From contig MCFE01000019.1 of the NCBI GenBank assembly GCA_002104905.1, positions 1 to 64,000 of the forward strand: a stretch of DNA of 64,000 nt, read 5' to 3'. Below the pieces are notes generated by a model. The model searched no databases and was not told where the DNA came from. It saw nothing but the letters and a program-made list of their open reading frames with translations. Source of the stretch: Basidiobolus meristosporus CBS 931.73 (taxonomy: Eukaryota; Basidiobolomycota; Basidiobolomycetes; Basidiobolales; Basidiobolaceae). This document shows positions 22,608-35,181 of the stretch, piece by piece. Each line of letters opens with the position of its first letter. Position 1 is the stretch's first letter. The position numbers and the translations under genes were made by a program.

Positions 22608-24629
22608 AGGACATCCACTCTGATAGAGCAGTCATGGCCTGCTCGATTCTTCATCTGTGGCCATGCCAGGTTTGAAGGTCTCAACCCAAAATATCAGATG
22701 TCGCCAATGAAGGATGTCCATACTAAATCCTTGTTTTATGGCGAAAACGATTTACTTGATTAGTCATATCTATACGAGAGAAATCCATTGGGACGTGAGG
22801 TCAAGATACACGCATGCCCAAATTGTCCCATTTTTCTTCGGCTTATGTGGGATGCCCCTTCACGCCTGCCAATCGAGGACAAAAATGGTCAATCAGTATC
22901 GTGGCAAATCCCTCCAATTAGCTCTGGGCCTTGTCACGCTGATGACTCGATCATTGGCCGATCTAACTCCAATGGTATTTCCAAAATAGTAGGCGTAGCT
23001 GGTCATTTGAAGCATATTTGAGCAGAGTCGACGTGGCCTTCTCCGTAGATACAGCTAGTCGGCCTTAGTATGTAGATGTATGCATTGTACGCGGCTCCTT
23101 GCAATTCCATTTGATGGCAACCAGAACAGCAACGGCCGTTTCTCTTCCTTTGCTTCAACCTATATTTCCCACTGCAAGACCAGTGAGTAAGTGGTGGTCA
23201 AATCGAGCCAGAATGGCATTGAAGACAGCTTCATGATGATTATACATATGCCGTAATCCGGCGAATCTCGTTCATGGCTATATAGGTGTCAGTGTACAAA
23301 TGAATCCAGATCTAACAATGTCTAGCGTCAATGTGCAATAGCAAGTATCAATATATGTGCAACTTTAATCCACTTTTGGTGGAGAGATCAAGAATAGCCG
23401 GGGCAGATGCAAACATTGTGTACCTGTTGGATGACACCAAGTCTCAGAATACAGCCACTCTGCACCGCAACAGCTATTATTTCCACCACAGTAAGTGAGA
23501 AGTTCCTGTAATAATAGGCTTAGTGGGTGCACATTGACTTGGCAAGTGTAGCTTTCTGGAACTCTTAATGGTACACACAAAGACTGAAACATAGACATTC
23601 TTTTGTATGTAGTGAAATTGAGACAGCTGGTCAGAGTATAGATCATACTACGTTGATTGAGGTTTGCAGTGTCATGTGAGCAGTGGGCTTCTAGCTTCGC
23701 TTCATGGAAAGCCAAAGAGAAAGCCAACCCCTGCATATCCTTCACACAAATTCATGCCATTCCGGATTGGGCCGCAGATGACAGCTTTCTGAAAGCAGCA
23801 GCATCGCAACTACATGCACAATTCCACCAGACACATTAAATTGTATGTTCTAAACCCAGGCCACCATGTTTAGCATACAGTGTTATCAGGAGAGGCTGAC
23901 TGTATGTAGTTAGCTTCGGCAGGCAGATACCATATATGTATTGGATCTAGTGAGCAGGTATCAATGATTGGATTAATCAACATTATGTTCGTGTCCATGC
24001 TGGCCGTAGCAAGGTTTAAGCAATTACCGAAACCATAATCCACCGTATCATTAGCAGTAGATAACATCACCTTGGAGTGAAAGCATAAGTGGCGGATGCG
24101 GGCAATATCGGTGCCCTCCTCTGCTGAAGCAATCAGCTCCTATCTAAAAGGATGGTTTGATTGACTGCGATTGAGCAGTGGCTCTCATGGACTTGATGGA
24201 ACAATACACTTGATATGACAAAACAACAAGTGTGAAACCTGTTTCGGCAATTTAGCAAATCATCACTTTCCCAATTTCTATCATATTCCTCTTCCATCGT
24301 ATCATTTATCCTGAGTAGTCCTACGAAAAACCCATTAGCACTATATTTGAATCAAAGCGGCATTCATTGGCTGCAGTTTATCCACACACGGTGCCACCGC
24401 ACTATAAAGCCGTTTCGTCCCCCTCAACCGTTAAACTCACTTTACAGTCTCAAATCACCCGTGTTTATTTTCAGAGTTGTTTAATGCATTTGTCGAACGT
24501 ACGCTCTTGACTCTGCAAAACCTATTTAGCATTTATCTTTAACCGTCTCTTTAAACGACTGAGCCCTAATCATAGGCTGATTCTCCCCACTACTTAATTC
24601 CTGAAACCTTACCAAGTTAACCCGGCGCG
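22608..24629. other. Intergenic, about 2 kb
   Basis: Contains the doubtful cysteine-rich fragment at 23393-23600 and the promoter of the Reg1-like gene. The last 400 bases before 24630 are pyrimidine-rich. No other coding signal. Confidence 0.4.
23393..23600 (-). other. Possible exons of a cysteine-rich protein
   Basis: On the complement, an exon-like piece ending SLCVPLRVPESYTC is followed, after a potential GT-AG intron, by a second piece (TYCGGNNSCCGAEWL, then SETWCHPTG) bounded by an acceptor and a GTAC donor. Dense Cys including a CC pair is typical of secreted fungal proteins. I found no convincing start, signal peptide or stop, so this could be a gene fragment or chance. Confidence 0.25.
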
Positions 24630-25563
24630 ATGGAGCACATCGACCTTTCATATTCCGAAAATATCTTTACCGAGCAGCCCTCTATGTGTGTTGACTACCT
24701 ATCACACAACTGGACAGAAGAAGACCTCAAAGCCTCTTGGAAAATCATTACCAAATCGAAGAAATCGCTAGACAACGGCTCACGCCTTGAGAATGCCTGT
24801 TGGAGAAGTTGGGCAAAAAAAGTAAACAACCTCATGACAGTGACTCCCGAATCGCTCAACTGGTAAGTTTTGCCCCTCCCTGATCTCTGATGACGTTGCT
24901 GACTCGTTTTCCTTTAGGCAGAAGGACAGTGATATTACTTGGCTTTATGGGCCTTTCCATACTCACACCAAAACCATCTTCAATACAAACGAAAGCTTGA
25001 AGCAGGCCACCTCCACTGATGGACTTAAACCAGTCCTAAAAAAAGTGGACTCCAGTGATTTATTTTTAAATTCGCGCATTTCCCTTTCCAAATCCGCCGT
25101 ATTTTTACGGAAAGTGAGCTCCTTTGAGCGCTCAGAGCCTGTCAAACCCGAGGATAGTCGACCTAAGCTTAGGTTTAACAATCAAGTAGAGCAATGTGTC
25201 GCCATTAGCTCTGATGAAGATGATTTTAGCGATGAAGAAGGTATTGTCTTCAACACTCATCCATCCAGAAGAGCCAACTCTACCATTCTGAAGATTCAAC
25301 CTACTCGACTGAAACAAGAGCCGATGATCCGTGAAAGCCACCCTTGGTCTTCATCCACCGACTACTTCTCTGCATACGACGAGGATGATCTGAGTATATT
25401 TGAAAAAGAATATTGGTCTGCCTCGGATGAAGGGAACGCAGAAATCATATCCTCGGGCCCAGATATATTGTCCTCGCTTGATAAATGCCTGACTGTGGCG
25501 AACAACTTGTATGACATCGTGTCCTGGTTATCTGCGACTATCATGAACACTAGTATATTTTAA
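24630..25563 (+). CDS. Reg1/Hex2-like PP1 regulatory protein, short form
   Basis: Two exons (24630-24862, 24918-25563) give 292 aa. In yeast, Reg1 targets the phosphatase Glc7 (PP1) to Snf1 for glucose repression. The N-terminus (residues about 19-85) is the GATA-like DUF1752 domain: CVDYLSHNWTEEDLKASWK, then NGSRLENACWRSWAKK and, across the splice, TPESLNWQKDSDITWLYGP. A second conserved block, RFNNQVEQCVAISSDED (about residue 140), matches the Reg1 FN-x-VEQC motif, followed by an acidic stretch. The remainder is acidic and probably disordered. It is far shorter than yeast Reg1 (about 1000 aa). The PP1-binding role is inferred from family similarity. Confidence 0.82.
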
Positions 25564-26757
25564 CCGAAAGATCCTCGTCGTGGCTCGTTGCTGACATCTA
25601 CCTCGCCCAAATGGCGTTTGCATCATAATCCATATACATCCACTCCGTCCTTAAAACATTCCTACGAGTCTGGAGTTTTTTTGCTCATTACAACCCACCC
25701 TATCATTATGTAAGTATGGCCCTCATTTCTTAGGTATTGTAACATAGTCTGCGCCAATTCAATTTTCAATCTCTCCCGCATGTTTAATTTATATTCTATG
25801 TTACAACATCGCCTTGGCTTCCACAGGATGGAAGTCAAAGCCTCACAATTAATACGATCATTGAGACACGAGTGCTTCTTGTCATCAGTAAACACTTTTA
25901 AACCGCATGCCAGTGAGCGGGGTCGCTTTGCGGAGGGAACATCAATCGTTGGTCTGCACCATACGACAAGTGCGAGAGTGATCTGTTGCATACCAAACAC
26001 CACTCCAGCCATAGCACATAGCCGCCTGATAGCCGGGGGAGCTCCGCTATTTTTAGCAACACATGGGCCATCAGAAGCCCAATCGTGCTATTTCTGTTAG
26101 TGATGGCTGCTGCTTTCACACTCCCATTCATTGCTAGAAGAGTGAAGGCTGACATCATGAACATAACACCATTTTTGTATTCGATCCAGGGTGTTCAGAT
26201 CAAATGATTTCACTCTCGTTTATTGTTTGGTTGCGCAGCGAGTGAGATGAGCAAGGACCACCAATCCATGTGGTATCCACTGTTCATCATGAAGTGCATT
26301 GCGGTGGTGTGAGCAAATGGCCAGTGAAAGCTCCAATAGGTCGATCCAATCCACGTCGGGCCCGTGAACGTTGCCATTGGTAATCCCGAGGAGATTCTAA
26401 ATGGATCCCAAGCATTCCGGGAAATGTAATACTCGTGTAGTTGGCTGGTCTGGGATAAGGATGAGGATGGATGATACAATCAAAACGTGAACTCAAGTAA
26501 CTGGACAAATCAAAGAAATGGGATTATCGGACACAGATTCGAAGCGGGTGTAGGCGAGCGCTCAGCGTCTTGGCAAGGAGAATCGATATGATACAAACTC
26601 TGCCAAGCTTGCGATTCTCGAGCGATGCAAGTCAGCCTAGGCCCCATGGTCATTTTGTGCGAACAGTGGTTTATTGTGGGCATCAAGTTTAGAAGATGGA
26701 ATACAAGCAAGAAATATTAATCAGAAATAAAGAACAAGGAATTAGCCTATTTTATAA
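25564..26757. other. Convergent intergenic region, about 1.2 kb
   Basis: Shared 3' flank of the Reg1-like and Vps24 genes. Short overlapping frames on both strands show no family signal. Confidence 0.4.
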
Positions 26758-27630
26758 TTAGGCACGTAATGCGGATAATCTAGCTTGCATTTCATCAAGC
26801 TCTGGTTCTTCTTCAGGCTCGGCTTCTGACTGAAGTGGGGCACCAACAGGTGTGGCTTCGCCAAGTAGCCCTTCAGTAACTTGGAACAGTACTTTGTTAA
26901 CCTCCTCGTCAGCCTCTTCCTCAATATCTTCGTCTTCAAATGCATCTAGTGTGTCGCCTATCATTTCCTCCATGATGCCAGCCTACAAAAATAAAAGTTC
27001 AATACAGGACTTCTCATTTGGAGGCTTGCACGACAAACAAACCTTCGTCATCTCCATTGCCATTGTTTCCATGGTCTGGGATATCTCTGGGAGTTTAACT
27101 AAGCGATTGACCAAAGTCATTACTTCCGTACTCTTTTGGAGAGAACCGGCAACCTTTAAGGTGGCTACAAAAGCAAAAAGAGCCTTTTTTAACGATAAGT
27201 GTGCATACCAACCTGGGAATTGAACAACTTACCGAGCTGCTGTTGAAGCTGCATCAAAATAGAGTTGAGCTGAGCTTTACTGGTGTGTATCCGGTCTTTC
27301 TGTTTTCTCGAGCGAACAAGCTCCTTGGCTAACATCTTACAGTTGGTTATATCCTTCTTCTTTGCCAACTGTTTCATAGACCGCTTAATCTTCACTTCCT
27401 CCGACTCGATCCCCCTGATTTGTCTGTCCAGAGTCCGTTCTTGTGCGCGAATGCTTTGCCTCCATTTGCGAACCTATATCATAGATGTCAGAGGTGAGAT
27501 GTGATGGCCGTTTTGCGAGGCAGTAGACTGAGGAGTATGAGTGGATTCCTTAATCCAATCAGGTGAAAAATCCGCAGGATATTACCATCTCTTCCGGTGG
27601 TGGTGGTCTTCCCAATATGCGGTTCATCAT
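26758..27630 (-). CDS. VPS24: ESCRT-III subunit Vps24/CHMP3
   Basis: Four exons (27586-27630, 27233-27473, 27043-27164, 26758-26982, complement) give 210 aa. Vps24 co-assembles with Vps2 on the Snf7 filament in endosomal sorting and membrane scission. The start, MMNRILGRPPPPEEM, is followed by the basic helical core VRKWRQSIRAQERTLDRQIR and KIKRSMKQLAKKKD, then AGSLQKSTEVM and GIMEEMIGDTLDAFED. The acidic C-terminus ends in a MIM1 motif (DEMQARLSALRA) that recruits Vps4. Two in-frame ATGs open the gene; either may be used. Exon lengths are consistent in phase throughout. High confidence; alternative names Vps2 or Did4 are less likely given the RxxR-rich core and the AGSLQKSTEVM block. Confidence 0.92.
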
Positions 27631-28616
27631 CTTGAGTAAAGTTAACGCGTAAGGTTTTCTTAGGCTGGGTGGAGAGAAGAGATATGGAAATGATATGAGG
27701 AGCCGATCTACGCTGTATATACCATCATAGATATCGTGATATCCAACAATTAATCAGTCCTGATTCAATACATGTTTGCAATAAGTGATTAAAACGCTAA
27801 GGTCTTTTTGATTAGACGCGAATGTGGACACCACGGCTAGTCGATCGATAGTCCGATTAATCCCAATCATCACCACATCAAGTGTTAGTTTCGAAAGTAA
27901 CCACTCTGCTGCCATAATACAGTAAAATACTGGGTAAGAATTCATGGCTTCCCCTGAGATCCGATTGAGGGCATATGGGCGCATAAAAAGTATGACGTAT
28001 CACGAGTCAGCTCTTATCTCATTGAGAACTACTTGAAGTCGGAAAATAGACTCCGGTACTATGTCCAGATACATGCAAGCGGCCATCCTGTACGGAACTC
28101 ATACCTGGTACAAATGAATCCAAGCAATGGACTGTTCAAGTCCTTGCCGCTTGCTACCATTCCATTTCATATTGAACAGAGCACAAGCCGCGCTAAAGCT
28201 CGCTCCAAGCGAGAGTTCACTTTGATGGTCCGGTTGATGAAAGGATGGGGTTTGAGGATCAGTGCCATATGCTAACCATCATGGATGGGCTTCAACTTGG
28301 GAGAAACAAGGGTTGACTGCACATTCACAATGACCACTATTCAATAGGGAAGCATGACCAATCAGGGTACATCATATGAAATGGCTGTGGCAGTCATAGG
28401 AGTTACAAAAAAGGTAGCGAATAGAGTCACAGCACAGTGATTACTTGGACAATCCATCGGTCTTGGTGGCTACATCATCAGCTGTATTGCCATAAGATTC
28501 ATATAAAATTCTTATATTGGTAGTTCGGCTGATTTTGTTTTCTCTTTTCTACTCTCTACATCACACAAGTGTCCCTGTATTTTTATTTGTTCTGTCGCTT
28601 TTACTAGATCTTGGTT
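27631..28616. other. Divergent intergenic region between Vps24 and the nucleoside transporter
   Basis: About 1 kb expected to hold both promoters. Just before 28617 there is a T/C-rich stretch. No coding frame worth calling. Confidence 0.4.
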
Positions 28617-30178
28617 ATGGAAAGTGACCCCATAATGGCATCAAAACCCACGCACACTGCTTATGTCCACCCTGTAGAAGATGATTTTGAGGTTGATTCT
28701 GAGGAAGAGCTCATTCCTGTCCCTTTACTACAGCCACCTCCGGACAATTATCGTCTAGTGTATTTTATTTTCCTACTGCAGGGAGCGGCCATGTTGCTGC
28801 CCTGGAATGGTAGTAGCTTAACAGCTGATATATGTTAGCACCTGATCTCTAATTGAACTGATTTGTTGTTCACAGTCTTCATAACTGCTTCCGAATACTT
28901 TCATTTGAAATTTCAAGGCTCCGCCTACGCCAACAATTTTCAAAACTACTTCTCGATATGTTTTATGACTTCAAATCTAGGCTTTCTTACCTGGGCTTTG
29001 GTTACCCAAAAAGAGGTTGGTCCCATCAGGAACACGTGCCCTGAATCTTGCATTAAACCTACTCTTAGGCAAATTTCCCGCGTAGAATCGTTAGCTCACT
29101 GATCACCAACGTCTTGATCTTTGCGGTATGCATCTACCTGGTTGTGAATCCCCATATCACTCCAGATGCCTCGTTTTACCTGGTTATGGCATTACTTGTA
29201 TGTTCTGGAGCTACCACATCGTACTTACAAAATGCGGTATTTGGGTTGGTGTCAGATTTTGCGCCCATATATATGCAGGCTGTTATGAGGTATGGAATGA
29301 TGTACCTGGCGAGCACCGCGTTATAGTCGGTAATCAGTATCTTCTGTAGCGGACAAGGCTTTGTGGGAACCTCTGTCGCCGCCACCCAGATCATAAGTGC
29401 CATCGCAGCGAAAAACTCCAACAACAGCGGAAATACTGATGATGCGCTCCAATATCGGGTTTACATGTATTTCATCTGTTCGCTACTCGTTGCAGTCATA
29501 TCACTCGGGTCCTATTACATGCTTGAACGCCAACCATTGTACGAATTTTACATCGCCCAAAAAAGCGCACTGGAGGACAGTGATCGGGACCACCCTCGCT
29601 TGAATCCAGTCAATTTCCGACAGTCGATCTCGCAAACTTTCCATTCCATTCGCTCGTTGGTGCTTGCGATAATTCTGATCTTCCTGGTCACTTTAGGATT
29701 GTTCCCATCCATTACCTCCAAAATTCGATCGATTAACAGTCAAGGCCTCTTCAAGGAGCTGTTCATAGAATTCCATTTTCTGGTGTTCAACATCGGTGAC
29801 TGGATAGGAAGAAGCTTACCAGGAAATGAACACTTTGTGTTCTCTGACGAGAGAAAACTATTGCTAAGCTCAGCTGCACGTATCCTATTTATTCCGATCT
29901 TCTTGAGTAGTAACCTGATGTTTAATGGGGTTAGATACCTCCCATTAGTCGTTGCCGACGATTTAATCTATATGATACTTCTACTCCTATTTGCCATATC
30001 CAACGGCTATCTTAGCTCGTTGATCATGATGGCTGGCCCCCAAAAAGTAGCCAAGTCACAGAAAGAGCTGGCCGGCACTATCTTGACTCTCATGCTAACT
30101 CTTGGACTAGCTCTGGGCTCAGCCCTATCCTTCCCCCTGGTAGCAATTGCGTGCCATTGCAACCCATTCGACGTTTAG
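28617..30178 (+). CDS. Equilibrative nucleoside transporter (ENT/SLC29 family)
   Basis: Four exons (28617-28809, 28876-29015, 29069-29289, 29350-30178) give 460 aa, close to the human ENT length. ENTs move nucleosides and nucleobases down their gradient across plasma or vacuolar membranes. TM1 contains the signature FLLQGAAMLLPWN. Later TMs include FYLVMALLVCSGATTSYLQNAVFG and the family motif spanning an intron, YMQAVMSGQGFVGT. About 11 hydrophobic segments are seen, with a long hydrophilic loop between TM6 and TM7 (PLYEFYIAQKSALEDSDRDH) and the C-terminal TM10-11. The N-terminus is acidic and cytosolic. The correct acceptor of intron 3 (after CTTCTGTAG) was chosen because it restores MSGQG. 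Confidence 0.9.
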
Positions 30179-30630
30179 GTTCAGCATCACTCACACACCT
30201 CCAACACCGATACATGTGATTCAAGAATCAATAATAGCTGCGGAGATTGGATATTGTATTGTAATGGATTTGATTCGATTTTATAATAATAATTGTGAAA
30301 TTCCAGTATTACACAATAAATTGACTATACATAAGGAAACGGTAGGTGAATACCATCTGAAATTCCGATCGCAGAGGCCCATGTGTTACAGTAGTGTGTA
30401 AGGGTCAAGCCCAAGGTGGCCTCATGAATATCAACATACATTGAAGGCCCCAAGCTGCCAAAGGAAATCAAGGAGGGTTGGATGAAGGGGTTACTAATCG
30501 CTGTTGAACAAAGGATAGTAGACGCAATATGAAGAGAAGACCATCTCTTCGGTGTTTTTCTATTTCAGATAAAGGCCTTGAGCGAGGGGATAAACTTTAC
30601 AACCTAGCCGGCAGATTGTGGTTGGCTATC
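30179..30630. other. Convergent intergenic region, about 0.45 kb
   Basis: 3' flanks of the transporter and the SH3 protein. AT-rich around 30260-30320, with an ACAATAAATT poly(A)-like motif. No gene seen. Confidence 0.45.
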
Positions 30631-31092
30631 TCAGATGATTACCTTCACATAGGTTGGTGCACTCATCGAGTATTTAGGTGACTGGATGATGTGACTAGGG
30701 TCTATATATTGGAAGTCATCAGTGGCAAGAGAGGAAATCGAGGAGTCGTCGTCATCATGGGAAACTGGGCCGGTTTCTACCCACTTTTCCCTGAGCCAAG
30801 GTATGCTTACTTTACACATATTTGCCGGGAACGAGCCAAGGTTTTTGGCCGGGTCATCCTGCAGAAATCCCACAAAGTAATCATCATTCTTTTCAATTAC
30901 ATGAATGATATCTCCCTTTGAAAATGATAACGCATCAGTCAGCTTTTCATCTCCATGGTAATCTCCGAGTGCTTCAACAACCGATACTATACGGCTTGAA
31001 TAAACATTGATCGAGGTCAAGAAGTTGGAGGTGGCAGGCTTCACATCAACCATACGTGAATACGATTTTGACCGAAAGCAACATAGGAGCAT
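30631..31092 (-). CDS. Small single-SH3-domain protein
   Basis: One exon, 153 aa. One SH3 domain occupies residues about 41-95: ALGDYHGDEKLTDALSFSKGD, then GFLQDDPAKNLGSFPANMCKV. The usual ALYDY is ALGDY and the final PxNYV is PANMC, so two ligand-groove tyrosines are replaced and binding to PxxP peptides may be weakened. SH3 proteins of this kind are adaptors in actin or endocytic signalling. The N-terminus (MLLCCFRSKSYSRM) has two cysteines near the start, a possible acylation site. The C-terminus is acidic and Ser-rich. An upstream exon cannot be ruled out. Confidence 0.75.
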   Translation of the reverse strand: MLLCCFRSKSYSRMVDVKPATSNFLTSINVYSSRIVSVVEALGDYHGDEKLTDALSFSKGDIIHVIEKNDDYFVGFLQDDPAKNLGSFPANMCKVSIPWLREKWVETGPVSHDDDDSSISSLATDDFQYIDPSHIIQSPKYSMSAPTYVKVII

Positions 31093-31315
31093 GATCTGCG
31101 TAAAATAGTGGGCTAAAGTTCAAGTGCTTGATTAAATGAAGGTGGCCATTCCCATGTCCTATATATATACAGTGAACAAAGAACTGCATCAATACGGATC
31201 TGGTGGCGATTGAACGAAATCAGGGGGAATTAGGATGTACATCAGTAGTACTAATGAATAGATACCTTTTTTTCTTGAGCTCTAATTCACTGAACGCTTC
31301 AGGGACGCCACACCT

Positions 31316-31687
31316 ATGACTACCAGAGTGGAAAAGTTCATCCGCAAGATGAGACTCCTCAGGGAGGGGGAAGATGGGATGAATAGGAGAGCTGCATTAG
31401 GCAATATTTCTAGAGAGGATGCTGCCATTCATATCCCTAAGGAGAAAGGTACCCACCCCGATGGGGCGACTATGCCCTGTTCAATACAGAATCATAGAAA
31501 TATTGAGGTCAGTCGGTTTCCCAAGCATCAGACCATAAAAGAGTTACCTGGAGCATCCGATTCATCGATTAAACAGTGTCTATGGGTACATGATGCGTTG
31601 GCCTTTGTCCCCAGGAGCGGTACCAATCTATACCTTTCTTATGACTCTCCGGTTGGTTTTAACCTCAGCAGGACTCCGGATGTCTAG
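31316..31687 (+). CDS. Hypothetical basic protein, 123 aa
   Basis: An open frame starting at ATG 223 nt from the divergent SH3 gene. It is rich in Arg/Lys at the N-terminus (TTRVEKFIRKMRLLREGED), polar, and has no recognised domain. The divergent spacing and a TATATATATA run between the two genes are compatible with a shared promoter. It may be a small orphan gene or a chance frame. Confidence 0.3.
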   Translation: MTTRVEKFIRKMRLLREGEDGMNRRAALGNISREDAAIHIPKEKGTHPDGATMPCSIQNHRNIEVSRFPKHQTIKELPGASDSSIKQCLWVHDALAFVPRSGTNLYLSYDSPVGFNLSRTPDV

Positions 31688-33009
31688 ACTTATAGTGACA
31701 CTTAATCATAACATGATATCATATACGATCACTAAATAATCTCTGACTCACTACAGTAATTATACAAGACTTGCTGTAAAGAAACATGAACGGTTGTATC
31801 ATTATAATGCAACTACCATCCCACCTTAGCTGTAAGCATGCTTATATATATATATATATATATAGTTATATGAATCCAAAGACAATGTGTCGATATGCCT
31901 TAAGTCTCAATTAAAATTGGATTAGTGGCTACCATCAGATGTATGACAATGTACCAATGCTTTTGTTCATAGCAGCCCTGGCCTAGCTATGGAGAAGCAC
32001 TAGCACCAATCCCTACTTTAGAATGGTGCTAACACCATGGGTTGAAACTACACACCTGTTATGATTCGCAGAACCGGTAGACAATTCCGCTTTCTTTTTA
32101 TATGGCAATGTTGTTTTTCATCCTGGAGTAGTATAGCGTATATAGCCTCAAGTCCAGTTCTAGTGGTCTTTGTTCTTTCTTTGTATACAACCTGCTTTTG
32201 CATTTAGCCTAGTCATACTGCAGTCAGTCATCCCTATTGTAGGTTGCTGCTTGGGTGATCGGCTTACAAAAAGTGCTACAGGAGTCCAAGATGTTATTCA
32301 ATAACCACTCATGTGTTCTTGAGCATGGATACAGTGATGTGTGCGTAAAAGGTGGGAATCACAGAGTTCTTGCAATCCTGATGAGTGTCCCACGTCGATG
32401 AAATCTATAACGTCATCGATATTTCAAGCAGTGAGCACAAGTGATATATGACATATGAGATGAATTTCCGGCTTCAATTTTAATAACGGGAATGAGCAAT
32501 GTCTGGTTGCTATCAAGTTGTTCAAATATCCTGGTGTATAACACTTGGAAGCGTAATACCAATTGCCGACCTAGCCGAAGCATAATAGAAAGAATTGAAT
32601 CGCGAGTCTCAGAATAGTAACTAAGACTGTTTCATTTACATTTAAGGTTCTTCCAATATAATTCATGCATCAGTCAATTTCCAGTATTGGTTGAGCATTA
32701 ATATATATACACGTACTGAGCCAATAGCAACCCACTCATTAAGGCTCGTTATGAAGCAATTCAAATGTAAGAGTCTAACGAAAGTCAATCGATTTGCTTT
32801 TTGTGAAATCCATTCTTCCTGACTTGCGACTAACTTAACGATTGTTTTCTTTCTAGTTTTGCTTTTTTTCTCCCCCATTTTAAAGCACTACCTGCTACAT
32901 CACACTTTAAAGCCTTAGCCGTTAAAATCCAACAACAAAACCCTTCATATCTCGTAAGATATTGCCCACTTAATAGTATTGAATATACACAAAACCTTTG
33001 AGTAAAACA
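31688..33009. other. Intergenic, about 1.3 kb
   Basis: Upstream of the 5-phosphatase gene. Contains a TA microsatellite at 31843-31864 and otherwise AT-rich DNA without coding frames. Confidence 0.45.
31843..31864. repeat. TA microsatellite, about 11 units
   Basis: An uninterrupted run of alternating T and A. Confidence 0.95.
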
Positions 33010-35181
33010 ATGAATTCCCTGTGGAGTGGTGTTCGTCAGGCTTTGGCAAACAAGACACCATTCTTTACACCTGGGCAATCAAGTAAGAAGCGAGAATTCA
33101 GCTTGCACACAATCACTAAAAGTAATAGTAGCTGTACAAGCTCGAAGAGCACCGAGATAGAGGAGGAAGACAAATCTGATTCAATTTCTACCGAAGTAGC
33201 GGAGTCTCTCGCTTCAGTTAATGATAACAACATTGCGGCCAGGACGTCTTGCAAGATTAGACGTAGCAACGGAATCAGAGAACCCCTTGGCCCAATAAGG
33301 TCGGTACAAAGGGATAGCGACGAAACGAAGAGAATCCGCTGGGAAGAGCGGGTAAGCGAGATGTCCTGTAGATATTGAGAGAAATGATCCAAATACTTAT
33401 GGAATGTCTAGCAGAGGATACGAAAAGAACGAAAAAAGCGAAAGAAGAAATTAGCTGGTAAACCCTAAACTTCATTTTGGCTCCATGTTGATTTGAGCGT
33501 AGACATTGCGACAAGCATATTAACGCATATTTCTCGATGTAGAATTGGATCGAAGAAAATCCTTGCCAGCACCAAAGCCCAGAATCCGGGTTGAAGATGG
33601 GGAGCAAGATAACACAGAAAAACTGAAGTCCTCCACCATGCGATACCCAACCATATCAAAATCAGTCAAAAATTTCTTCAGCGCTTTTGAAACTGTACTT
33701 CAAAAAAGAAAGTACAGGGAGACCCAGAGATACTCGTCACTATTTGATCACCCTAATGAGACGACGGATAAGCATTCGTTAAAAGTGTTTGTTGGTACTT
33801 GGAATATGTACGGCAAAGTAGGTCATTTTAATGGAAATTCTCTCGACTTTCAGTTCTAACTAGAAACCGTACCTGGTAGCCCGCTCCAAAGGCATTGCAT
33901 CCATTTATCGAGACACCGAATCGGACACAAACAAATAGTGCACCGTATTTAAGCACAAGTCTCACCCATCCGTACCATCTACTAGTGATTGGAACACAAG
34001 AATGTCAACGCCCAATCTCAGAATCTGTGCTATTCCCATCCAAGGAAGAATGGGAAAATCAACTCATCGAGCTATTGGGACCCCAATACGTTCTGGTAAA
34101 GACCGAAACCATGGTGGCTTTGCATTTAGCGGTGTTTGTTTGGAAAGAGTGTAAGCACTGGATCAAAGGTAATTTCAAGCGAAGCAACCATTCTAGACGG
34201 TAGAATACTCATCACTATTATTGATTAAGACAAGCATTCTGGGCAAGTCGCTACTGGAATAGGCGGAGTGATCGCCAACAAAGGTGGAGTCGGGATCTCG
34301 CTCCTCTTTGGGACCACCTCATTTCTCTTCATCAACAGTCACTTTACAGGTAGAGTGCAGAACGTTAATGACTCTGTAAGTAACACGTAGCTTATACACG
34401 GATTCTTTAGCGCACGAGCACAAGGTAGTCGAAAGAAACTATGACTATAAACGAATCGAAAGAGAGCTGCGGCTGGATGGCTATGATCCAAGTAAAGGTA
34501 GCTATAAAATTGCGACAAGTGGCTAGACCTCTAATAATACTCCTTTTTAACCTTAGAAAAGGCGGCCTTTGTAAGCGATCGGTTTGATTATACTTTCTGG
34601 TTCGGTGATTTAAATTATCGAGTCATGGAGAAGAGATCGGTTATAGATGCAAAGTTAAAAGAAGGCGATCTAAAGGTGCATCCATCTTGGATATGTGTTT
34701 TGCCTCCTGAATCTAATTCTCCATCATGTAGTATCTCCACGCGCGTGAGCAGCTGATGATCGAACGTTCAAGTGGAAATGTATTTGATGGATTTGATGAG
34801 GGACTAGTAAATTTCCCGCCCACTTATAAATTTGACGTAGTCCCACATAACCCATCACCAAGTACAAATGGGGAGCCATTAAGTGACCCAGACATCTATG
34901 ACTCAAGCAGCAAAGCCCGGATACCGTCCTGGACTGATAGGGTACTGTTCAAAGGAAATGGTGGAAAAGTCAAAGTGTATCAATATACTTCGCTGATGGA
35001 CATGCGTGGATCAGATCATAAGCCGGTTGTTGGGATATTCTCAGTGGAATTCAATTGGAGAAGAGAACTGATCCTGGAACTCCAGAAATCGTTCGAACAA
35101 GGAACTGTGGACCAAACAATTGAGCAACAGAGAGATCTTCGTCTTGCCAAGGAACAAAACGCTTTTTGCACCATGCAATGA
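33010..35181 (+). CDS. Inositol polyphosphate 5-phosphatase
   Basis: Eight exons (33010-33351, 33412-33457, 33543-33817, 33880-34168, 34230-34349, 34411-34497, 34557-34675, 34732-35181) give 575 aa. It removes the 5-phosphate from phosphoinositides such as PI(4,5)P2 at membranes. The N-terminal 175 residues are polar with a very basic run (RIRKERKKRKKK). The catalytic domain starts at VFVGTWNMYGK and contains IGTQECQRP, GGVIANKGGVGISL, the INSHFT strand, the catalytic WFGDLNYR, FPPTYKF, IPSWTDRVLF and SDHKPV. All metal and phosphate residues of the family appear present. It ends soon after the domain in a helical EQQRDLRLAKEQ tail. There is no SAC domain, so it is not a synaptojanin-type enzyme. 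Confidence 0.92.
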
